Assembly (NCBI GenBank): GCA_032718475.1
Contig: JAUCBJ010008347.1
Span: 25,000-88,999 of the forward strand
Direction: 5' to 3'
Length of the DNA stretch: 64,000 bases
DNA from: Nemertoderma westbladi
Taxonomy: Eukaryota; Xenacoelomorpha; Nemertodermatida; Nemertodermatidae
The translations under genes were made by a program, and so were the position numbers. Below, in pieces: positions 48,879 to 58,100 of this stretch. Under the pieces are notes generated by a model, which ran no database searches, was not told the DNA's origin, and was given only the letters and a program-made list of their open reading frames with translations. Within the stretch, counting starts at the first letter, position 1; every line of letters begins with the position of its first letter.

Positions 48879-50489
48879 TTACGTTGGGGAGTCCCTAGAT
48901 GTTTGTTGGATTAGGGAGGTGGTCGTGGGAAGAGTATCTTGCCTTCCATAGTTTCCGGAGAGTTCTCTGTCTCTTTCCAGTAAACATAAACGACCAACTG
49001 GGCGATTGAGTTGCTGCGTCTCGAAGACAATTCCCGGTTTCTTAAAGTTACGTCGCATGACGACGAGTTCTACCGATCGCACCAAACCATCATCCGAGAT
49101 ATGAGTCTCGATGATATGACCTGTCTGCCACCGCTTACGTGGAAGATCTGAATCCACAATAAGGACCATGTCTCCAGCGCTGACGTTTTCTTGCTGCGCA
49201 AACCACTTAGTTCGAAGTTGTAGCATGGGCAGATAATGTTTTTCGAAATGGTCAGCGAAACGACGGGATAACAACTGCATAAGTTGCCAAGTTTGCCGGC
49301 AGTATTCGTCTCCGTCCGTGATTTCCGATCGTGGGAGCATGGCTACAGGTTTCTTCAGTAGGAAGTGTGCGGGTGTTAGCGCTTCCAGGGAATCGGGACT
49401 CGATGAGACTGGCATAAGCGGTCTCTCATTGAGATGGGCGGCGATTTCCTCCATTAACGTCCGCAAAAGTTCGTCGGTGAGATACGCGCGGCATGGCACT
49501 ATAAAGTGAAATGCGGTCTTCACGCTCCTGATTAATCTCTCCCAACTTCCTCCCCACCAAGGGGCGTCGGCGGCGTTGAAGGTCCAGCTAGACGCTGTTA
49601 CCCTTAGCTGCTCGTCCACCTGTCTTTGGTTCCAATCCTTGACGTAAGCCTTGATTTCATTGTTGGCACCAATGAAGTTAGTTCCCTTATCAGATCTCAT
49701 CGTGTTACTAGTTCCAAAGCGAGAGATCTGTCGGCATAAGCTCAATATGAAGCTATTGGTAGATAAATCGTTCACCATATCGAGATGGATAGCTCTACAA
49801 GTCATACAGACAAAGATGACACACCATCTCTTGACTATAGTCCTAGCACGATATACTTCAATAGGGCCAAATAGATCCACACCGGTATTAGTAAAGGGTG
49901 GTTCATAGAAGCTTACTCGTTCCCTAGGTAATTCTGCCTCTCGCTGTGTTAAAGGCCTACTGAATGCTTTCCTACAGGGTATGCAGTTCCTAAGAACTTG
50001 GTTCAGAGCTCTATGGGGTTTATAAAAATAATAGCGAGTTCGAATTTCGCTAAGAACTCGTTCTCTACCAGCATGATAAAGCTTACTGTAAACATCTACA
50101 ATCATCTTGATTTGTATTTCAAGATTTCTAATGAGTATGGGAAACTTAGTGTCAAAGGATAATGGAGCATTAGTTAGTCTTCCTCCAACACGTATTAACC
50201 CATCTATCATTGTGCTAGAGAAACGATCCCTTAAGCGCATCTGTGGATTTCTCAACAACAGGAAATACTTATCGGAATCCTCATAGCATTGCAGGAGTCT
50301 CAGCATCTGCTTATTGGTTTCTTCATGCTCCTGGTAACTGATCTTCTCCTTCAGAAACCTGTCGGATATCTTGTATTTGGGAAGATCTTTAACAATATGG
50401 ACCGCGCAGATGTCAGTGGAGCGGTATCACTAGTGGTCTTCGTCCTGGAGTAGTGATGATGAAAACATCGCTTTAAATATGTAACGGCC
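48879..50489 (-). pseudogene. BEL-B integrase region (left of the LINE insertion)
   Basis: A 475-codon open frame (48879-50306) holds the integrase: zinc domain (YHAGRERV, CIPC), core Asp in VDLFGPIEV, second Asp replaced or shifted in MRSDKGTNFIGA (DKG where DNG is usual), Glu in GGSWERLIRS, and a DUF5641-like end (GDMVLIVDSDL). Upstream of its first Met the same frame extends to the linker (VKDLPKYKISDRFLKE) and on through the target-site copy, with two stops near 50426-50433. The LINE at 50490 separates it from the RNase H half at 53942. Confidence 0.86.
50451..50489. repeat. Target-site duplication of the LINE, left copy
   Basis: Thirty-nine bases starting tagtgatgatgaaaacatcg and ending gtaacggcc are identical to 53903-53941. 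Two more bases match on the left (ag), but those may belong to the LINE tail. Confidence 0.93.
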
Positions 50490-53400
50490 AATGGTGGGTC
50501 ATGTGCGCCAGAGTAGATATGGGTGATGGGCCTCATATCTGACTCCATTGCGACACCCACCCTGTGGAATGGCAAACCAGGGTGTGGTATTTGCCCCGAG
50601 AGCTGACTCGGCAAAAAAAGCACCCCCCAACCCCCACTATGGATTACATTAGCAATGCGGAGGTCCGGCCACTAGAGGCCAGTGGAATTACCGGACACAA
50701 TCGGCCTCACAGGCGTCAGTTAACTCCTGACCGGCTGCCTGTCTCACCCCCTACTGGAGAGAGAGCAGTCAACAATTCTTTGAGTCCCTTTCCTGATGAC
50801 CTTTCTGGCCCAAACCCTGGGTCACCAGGGAGGCCAGATTGTGATGGGGAGAGGGATTCTGGAGTTGGAGGCTACTCTCATGTTCCACCCCGACCAACAA
50901 AGCCATTGGTGAATCTGAGGCAAGTCACTAGACTAGCCTCAGTAAACACCCTAACACTCGGGTCCCCAATGCGACAAGGTGAGCTGACTGCCTTGGCAGA
51001 TAAGCTTTCTCTTAGCGCAGTGGGTGTTCAAAAGCACCGAATGCAGACTGGACAGACTGATGAGGTTCTGATTAAGGACATGGGGGGCGGTTGGCGACTC
51101 GCCCTCGCGTCAGCAGACGATAGTGGCAATGGTGGAATTGGTCTATTGATGAATCCAACTGCACATGCAGCATTGGACAAAATAGACCAAATCTCTAACC
51201 GCATCATCCGTTGCCACTTCTCATGTTCTGGAAGACTGGCTAAGAAGTTTCCTAAGGTGGTTCTGATTGTGTGCTACTCTCCAACTAGTGTTGCCCCTGT
51301 AGAGGAGGTGGAAAATTTCTACCACAATCTACAAGCAGCTACTGATGGAGTGGATCAGCATGCATTCTTAACATTCCTGGGAGACTTTAATGCAAGTCTA
51401 CATCAATCACCTACATCGCCCTGGGTCTATAGCAATAGTGTTAACCGAAATTCTGTCCATCTTCAGGATTTTATCTCTGGAAATGGATTGTTTTCGGCTG
51501 GAACCCAGTTTAAGAAGCGAACTGGAAAGCTATGGACTCATAGTGGACCCAGTGGTCACAAGTCCCAGATAGACCATATTCTGTTTCGTAGGAAATACAG
51601 GAGCTCTATACAAGACTGTAATGCATTTACACTTCGACCCTTCTCCAGTGATCACCGCCTTATTGTGGCCAAGGTAAGACTTAGTCTGCGTGCTAGCAGA
51701 ACAACGAAATCTGCCTTGCCGCGGCATGACTGGTCCTCTCTGTTGCAACAGCCAAGTGTGAGATCCAGCTTCACACTACAGCTGAGCAACAGGTATGAGG
51801 CTCTTGCCTCTGAGGCGGCAGATCACTGTGAGGGCTATACTGCCTTTACAGAAGCAGTTAAGTTAGCAGCTGCAGAAACAGTTCCTGTATACCCTCGAAA
51901 CAGGAAAAGGGCCCCCTGGACTGACAACAAAATTCAAAAGTGCCGAAATGACCTTCATAAGGCGCAAAAAGAGTCCCGACTCAAACAGACTACAGCGGCC
52001 AAGAATGCAGTTAAGGCTGCATCTAGGTCCCTGAACAGGCAGTACTCTGTTAATCTACAGGAGCTAATAAACCAACAGGTTGATGCCATCAATGATGCTG
52101 ACGACAGCAGGCAATCATCTCAGGCATGGAAATCGATCAATCTGCTTACTGGGCGGAAAAGCCAACCAACCACCAAGGTTAAGGCTGAATCACCAGCCGA
52201 TCGCCTCAATGGTTGGAAAGCCCACTTTGAAAAGCTCCTCAATAATGACAGGGTATTGCCTGATAACTTTATAGAAGTAAAGGTGTCTGAGTCTGTACTC
52301 CCAGATATTCCCATTGGCGATATCTCCTTTGCAGAAGTGAAGGCTGCTGCAAAGAGCATTAAGACCAATCGTGCCAGTGGAGTAGATGGTGTTCCCCCTG
52401 AGGTCTTTAAAATACCTGAGTGTTTAAAGCTCATCTATCCCATCATAGTAGACATGTACCGTACAACAAGAGTCCCACAACAAATGAAAACAAATAAGTT
52501 GGTGCCAGTTCCCAAGAAGGGCAACCTAACACTCTATGGTTCTTTTCGGGGAATCTCATTGATCTCGATTGCTGCAAAGCTATACAATAGGATTCTATTA
52601 AATCGCATCAGGGATCCCATTGAGAGACTGCTCCGTGGAAATCAGAATGGGTTCCGTAAAGGTCGTGGGACCATGGAGCCCATTTTGGCACTTAGAAGGA
52701 TAATTGAAGAATTATCAAAAAAGAAAGACAGGCATCTGGCTGTTATCTTTGTTGACTTCTTCAAGGCCTTTGATTCAGTCTCTCGCTCACGTATGTTCAG
52801 CATACTTTCATTATATGGGATTCCTGATGAAATTATTGCAGCAATCAGATCAGTATACGATGGTTCGACAACATTTGTGTCTACTGTTGACGGTGACACA
52901 GAACCATTTGAAGTGTTATGGGGCGTCCTCCAGGGAGACACACTTGCACCATTCTTGTTCATTATTGTGGTTGACTATGTTCTACGCATGTCCTTAGATC
53001 ATCATAATGATGATGGGGTGATGATAACTCCACCTACTGGCTCCAGAAGTCGAGGAAATCCTGCCAAGTACCTAACTGATCTAGACTTTGCTGATGACTT
53101 AGGAGTACTCTCAGAATCATTAGAGGGAGCCCAACGGCTCCTCAGCTCATTAGAACATGCTGCTTCTAGTGTTGGTCTTTTTATTAACTCCAGAAAGACC
53201 AAAATTCTGACAGTTAACTTTGAAAGTCCTCAGCAAGTCTCTGATCGGATGAGCATAAGCTCAAAGGATGGTATGCTTGAGCATGTGGACGACTTCTGTT
53301 ACCTGGGATCATGGATCCGGAAGTCAGGTGAGGACCTTCGAATACGTAAGGGAAAGGCATGGGCAGCCTTGAATAGGCTTTCCAGGATTTGGAAGTCACC

Positions 53401-53902
53401 GAGAATTAATCGGAAACTTAAGGTCCGATTATTTAGAGCAGCAGTAGTTCCAGTACTCCTCTATGGGAGTCCATGCTGGGCTCTAACTGCTGAGGACACC
53501 AAATCTCTGGATGGCACATTCACAAGAATGCTACGCCGGGTTCATTGTGTCAAGTACAATGCACACATCTCCAACCAGACACTATATAACATTGGAGGTG
53601 TCTCATTGGTTCCCCCAAGCTTGACACTAGAACAAAATCGCCTCCGCTTTGCAGGACATTGCTTTCGCCGTGAGGACCAGCCAGTGCATAATCTTGTACT
53701 TTGGCAGCCTCATGGAGTGAATAAGCATGGTGGACAGCCCATGACTTTCTTGAGACGCATCTTAAAGGACACTGGCCTTAAAGATGCGGATGATCTAGCA
53801 AATGTCATGGGTGATAGGGAGTTGTGGCGGTGCAATTTTGTTGATAAGCCGGCACAGCATTCTTAAAAATGCAGCTGCAATGCAGCATGCCGATCCTAGT
53901 AG
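50490..53902 (+). mobile_element. Full-length APE-type LINE (RTE-like) inserted in BEL-B pol
   Basis: A 3.4-kb non-LTR retrotransposon on the plus strand, opposite to its host element. It has a short 5' region (74 bp), one ORF (50564-53866), a 36-bp 3' region and a (TAG)n tail with no poly(A). Exact 39-bp direct repeats flank it. A short simple-sequence tail and a single EN-RT protein fit RTE-like elements, but the clade is tentative. The truncated copy at 811-2050 is over 99 percent identical. Confidence 0.92.
50564..53866 (+). CDS. LINE endonuclease-reverse transcriptase
   Basis: A complete 1100-codon frame. Residues about 118-370 are an APE-type endonuclease (SVNTLTLGS; GDFNASL near 280; SQIDHILF; SSDHRLIV near 365), which nicks target DNA. 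Residues about 600-950 are the reverse transcriptase: SGVDGVPPEVFK, LVPVPKKGN, FRGISLIS, VDFFKAFDSV, QGDTLAPFLF and FADD. The C-terminal part has LLYGSPCWALT and RLRFAGHCFRR. The motif where APE-type enzymes have their metal-binding Glu reads VGVQKHRM: residue 157 is Lys (codon 51032-51034), so endonuclease activity of this copy is doubtful. The start at 50564 is the first Met of the frame; a later start near residue 26 is possible. The protein acts in cis on its own RNA. Confidence 0.93.
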   Translation: MEWQTRVWYLPRELTRQKKHPPTPTMDYISNAEVRPLEASGITGHNRPHRRQLTPDRLPVSPPTGERAVNNSLSPFPDDLSGPNPGSPGRPDCDGERDSGVGGYSHVPPRPTKPLVNLRQVTRLASVNTLTLGSPMRQGELTALADKLSLSAVGVQKHRMQTGQTDEVLIKDMGGGWRLALASADDSGNGGIGLLMNPTAHAALDKIDQISNRIIRCHFSCSGRLAKKFPKVVLIVCYSPTSVAPVEEVENFYHNLQAATDGVDQHAFLTFLGDFNASLHQSPTSPWVYSNSVNRNSVHLQDFISGNGLFSAGTQFKKRTGKLWTHSGPSGHKSQIDHILFRRKYRSSIQDCNAFTLRPFSSDHRLIVAKVRLSLRASRTTKSALPRHDWSSLLQQPSVRSSFTLQLSNRYEALASEAADHCEGYTAFTEAVKLAAAETVPVYPRNRKRAPWTDNKIQKCRNDLHKAQKESRLKQTTAAKNAVKAASRSLNRQYSVNLQELINQQVDAINDADDSRQSSQAWKSINLLTGRKSQPTTKVKAESPADRLNGWKAHFEKLLNNDRVLPDNFIEVKVSESVLPDIPIGDISFAEVKAAAKSIKTNRASGVDGVPPEVFKIPECLKLIYPIIVDMYRTTRVPQQMKTNKLVPVPKKGNLTLYGSFRGISLISIAAKLYNRILLNRIRDPIERLLRGNQNGFRKGRGTMEPILALRRIIEELSKKKDRHLAVIFVDFFKAFDSVSRSRMFSILSLYGIPDEIIAAIRSVYDGSTTFVSTVDGDTEPFEVLWGVLQGDTLAPFLFIIVVDYVLRMSLDHHNDDGVMITPPTGSRSRGNPAKYLTDLDFADDLGVLSESLEGAQRLLSSLEHAASSVGLFINSRKTKILTVNFESPQQVSDRMSISSKDGMLEHVDDFCYLGSWIRKSGEDLRIRKGKAWAALNRLSRIWKSPRINRKLKVRLFRAAVVPVLLYGSPCWALTAEDTKSLDGTFTRMLRRVHCVKYNAHISNQTLYNIGGVSLVPPSLTLEQNRLRFAGHCFRREDQPVHNLVLWQPHGVNKHGGQPMTFLRRILKDTGLKDADDLANVMGDRELWRCNFVDKPAQHS

Positions 53903-53941
53903 TAGTGATGATGAAAACATCGCTTTAAATATGTAACGGCC
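53903..53941. repeat. Target-site duplication of the LINE, right copy
   Basis: An identical 39-base copy of 50451-50489. Removing the LINE and one copy rejoins the BEL-B frame from RNase H to integrase, apart from unrelated stops. Confidence 0.93.
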
Positions 53942-55125
53942 TTACAGAGCCGATTCCAGGAACTATAGTGATGTATCGCTCTCTGCAGGAGGGGTGAGAG
54001 TCCTTGCGAGACGTCTGGCGTTCCAGATTTCCAATCTCCAATCTCTCTCTCTGATTTCCACAACAGACTTATTTGTGGCGGGGGATTGTGGATCCAAAGC
54101 GTCGTCTCCGGAAGTGTGTAGTACAGACAGATCTATCACAGGTTTAAATAACTTCGATTTACTCGCCCAGGTTTTAGGTTTGACTTTCTCCGCTCCCTTG
54201 GCTTGTCTAATCTCAGCCGTGGTAAGATGAGGAGGCCATTCATCCTCTTCTTTGCTTAGAAAGTCGGGTCCACTTAACCAGTCTGGAGTATCTATCAGTT
54301 CTTGCGGAGTTGCTCCCCTGGAGGCGATGTCGGCTGGATTAATCGTCCCAGGGCAATGTCTCCATTGATCTATCTTCGTACGACTAAGTATAATGGCTAC
54401 TCTGTTGGTAACGAAGACGCTGAACTGACAAACTTCATTGGTTATATACTCCAACACGAGTAAAGCATCGGTCCAATAGACAGTTTTCTCCAGTGGATAG
54501 TCGATCTGTTCTGTTACATTCCGGTCGATGGCTGTAGTGTATAGAGCCGCCTTTAACTCCGCTCGAGGAACTTTCAACTTGTTGTTTATCAAGGCCTTAG
54601 AGGTAAAAAGGCGACCTTAATTCCATCCGGAGTTTCAACTCTCAGGTAGGCTACTATACCTATTCCCATATCGCTGGCGTCTCCAAACACATGGAGTTGA
54701 TAGGAATACGTAGGGAGAACATGACCAAAATATGAACGGGAAATTATAAAGTTCTTGATTGATGGTAGAGAATCTTCCCATTTCATCCACTTCTTTAATA
54801 GTTCTCCCTTAAGTGGATCGTCCCATGAGTGGTTTTGAAGCCACATTTGTTGTACTAAACTCCGAGCAATCAATATAACTGGGCTAATAAATCCCAATGG
54901 ATCGAAATAAGTGCTCAGGATACTTAGACAAATCCGTTTAGTCCGAACTGGATTATCTCGCTGTTTTAGCTGGAAAAACAGGATATCTCTCTCTGTGTCC
55001 CATTTCAAACCAAGTGTCTTGGTTTCTGGAAGATCGTCCTTGATTAGGTCTAGATCTTTCGCTCCTCGGTCTTCTACCGGGATCGATTCCAGAAACTCAC
55101 GGGAGTTGCTGGTGAATTTAGTTAA
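53942..55125 (-). pseudogene. BEL-B RT end and RNase H (right of the LINE)
   Basis: Two open frames (54589-55008 and 53963-54592) continue pol from 55126. The first has the RT connection region (STYFDPLGFISP) and RNase H start (FGDASDMGIG). The second has RNase H middle and end (RAELKAAL, YWTDALLVLEYI, NPADIASRG). A 1-base loss in a T run near 54605 shifts the frame between them, and an in-frame stop at 55126-55128 separates them from the main gag-pol frame. The segment ends at the LINE target site. Confidence 0.88.
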
Positions 55126-58100
55126 TCAAAATCCACCTCTTTTCAAGCACTCTACCATTCCTTTGGCAACATCAATGGCTTCTTCCACCGATGGAAGGGA
55201 CTTTAAATTGTCGTCCATGTATATATCCCGTTTGATGTTGTCGATCACCTCTTTAGAGAAGGCGTCCCGGTTGTCATCAGCAGTGGTGCGCACCACTGAG
55301 CAGGCGTTTGAAGGGCTTGAGATGATCCCAAAAGCCTGGATGGTCATCCAATACTCCACCGGTTTCTGGTTGAGGTCTCCTTCAGGCCACCACAGAAATC
55401 GTAGGCTGTCTCGATCCCTATCCAGCGCCTTGACTTGTAAGAACATGCCTTCTATATCGGAGGCGAAAGCGATTGAATATTGTCGTAATCTTAAGAGTAT
55501 TCCCAACAAGGATTGGAGTAAGTTGGGTCCTGGTAACAACTCGGAATTGAGGGATTGGCCCATGTAGAGGGCGGAGCCATCAAATACTACCCGGACTTCA
55601 TTGGGTTTACCGGGTTTGGGAACGTAATGATGTGTTAGATAGTACGTTCTCTCAGTTATGGGTGTTTCTTTCAGTACTCGCTCCGCATATCCCTTGTTAA
55701 TAAATTTCTTCAACTGAGTCTTGTACATTTCCTTAGCTGAAGCATTTGCCGTAAGGCGTCGATGTAGTTGCGCAATTCTTTTCTCTGCCAATGGTCGGTT
55801 GTTTATAAATTTAGGTTCTCGCTTTCGAAATGATAGACCGATTTCATATCTACCTTGATCTTTAAGAAAACGTGTAGTTGTCTCCTGGATCTGCTTGGCT
55901 CTTTCTTCTTCTACCGATAGGGCCTTATCGTAGGAATTGGGCTCTACAGCCTCTTGAGTAAAAAATCGTACGGCGTGTTCATCCCGAGTCTTCGCGTTGT
56001 AGTGATCTATCACGTCATTCAGTTCGTCGTTATAGTCGACTTGTCCTGACGGACGAATGAGTTGACATAGGTTCACTTGGTTTTGCCAAGTTTCGTTTTC
56101 CGTAAGGAGGTCGATGGTATTCTCCTCGTCGAAGAGTTGGTGGATATCGTCATTATCTGAGGAGTATGGTGTTCCCTCAGTTGGGTCGTCTACCTCACTG
56201 CTCTCCGCTTCCCATTCACCTACCTGGTAGACCCGTTCTTTGGGTAACCTTTCCATGAGAGTTCTATGGGAAGGGCCAGTAAAGTACCAACCTACTCTAG
56301 TTCTTCCCGCATAAGCTTGTAGTGGTTGCGGTTGAGCAGGCCGTTTCTCCAATGTCTCAAGCGCCTCATGCACATTTTGGCCGATGAGTATTTGCACTCC
56401 AGGGTAGTCTGTGTTGAATCTAGGTATCTTAAGCTGCTGGGTGAAATCGTCCTCATCCCAGTTATAAGGTTCCACTTGGCTGGTAGTGAAGTTCTTTATC
56501 GCCACCATTTTTACTGACCTTATACTGTGTTCTCCTAGTTCATCCTGGGGTGTGGACAACGCACCTACATAGTAATCTGCAATTACTGTAGATTTACAAA
56601 CCTGCATAATTCCTGACATGTTTAACTTAGTTCGGAACTTGGGTTGTCCAGCAAAGATGTCTTCGGCTAGTTCTTTGTCGATGAATGTTCCTGTGCTGCC
56701 GGAGTCAAGGAGGGCGTTCACTATATAACTCTTTCGTGGCCCGTGGACTCTCAACTGCACTACAGGAAATTCTCGGATTCCTACATTGGAAGTTGGTGCT
56801 TTGCAAGATGGTTGTCGGTCAGGAGTAGTTAGGGGGGGCTCACTGTCGGTGTCCTTTTCATACGTAAGTGCTCGATACACTGCGGTATTTATTAGGTAAC
56901 AGGATTCGTTTTCGTCGGAGAATTCGTCCGTATAGAATCCTTCCATCTCAGAACTTTGGTCAGTGTCGTTCACATCACTGAATTGGACATGTAGTTCGGA
57001 CTCACTTACCTGACTCGGGCTGTTTCGTTCGAATTCAGTGTGCAACAAGATATGATGTTTCGCACCGCACTTTGCACACCTTGCGTTGGAGTAACAGGTT
57101 CGCCGTTGGTGTCCTTGTCTGAGGCAATTATAACACAACCGCTTATCCCACATGACTTCACGTCTATCTTTTAATGATTTCTTTAGGAATTCATCACACA
57201 CACTCAAACAGTGGGGCCCGTCACACAGCGCACATTTCGGTTTGATGTTACTTACCTTACTTTGAGTAATGTTGTGAACACTCATTCTTTCCTCGGGCTT
57301 TCTTACATGAATTCTCTTAGGAGACGTAGGAGGAGTTTTTCTTACCTGTTCTCTCCTGTCATTGGTTCGAGACTTGAATTTACTTACGTCTTTAGGCGCT
57401 TTGTTGACGTAGTAAGATCTTTCAGTGTCTTTCCCGCTGTCATCTTCTTGAGAAGCCTGGCTTTCGCCGTCGTCGGTATAACACACTGGTGTTACCTTTC
57501 TCCTAGAAACGGGTTTCTCACTTACCTTATTTTCCGGCGTCTTCTCTCTGGACTGCTTTAGGAGCTGTAATTTTACTTCTCCATCTAAGAATGACATGAG
57601 ATCAGCCATGGTAGGGTCTCGTCGTTGTTGTTCCATCATATATAACACTTTCTTATCCCAGCGTGTACCTACTCCACACTTTGGTAAAGTAGAGGCCACG
57701 GCTCCAATAACCATAGAACTCTGATATTCATGAGACTTACCTAGCCAATCTAATTGTCTACAGATCTCCTGAATCTCATCGGAAAACTCTATAATCCCGC
57801 TGCTAATAAACTTTCGGGGGGCTACCAATTTTGCATACAAATACCTAGCTATGTTATTCCTATTACCATACCTGATGTTTAGTGTATCCCAAACTTGTCT
57901 TAATCCATCTGGATGTCCAATAAACTTTAACGCCATTAACTTGGGAGATCCTTCCAAGCACTCGATGAGGAATCTAAGTTTCTCTCTGTTAGATAGCACA
58001 GAGTTCTGTATGTTATCTTTGTAATATTCATTAAAAGGTAACCATTTCATCTCATCTCCATTGAACTTGACGATCTCTCCCACCTTTACCGCTTGACAGG

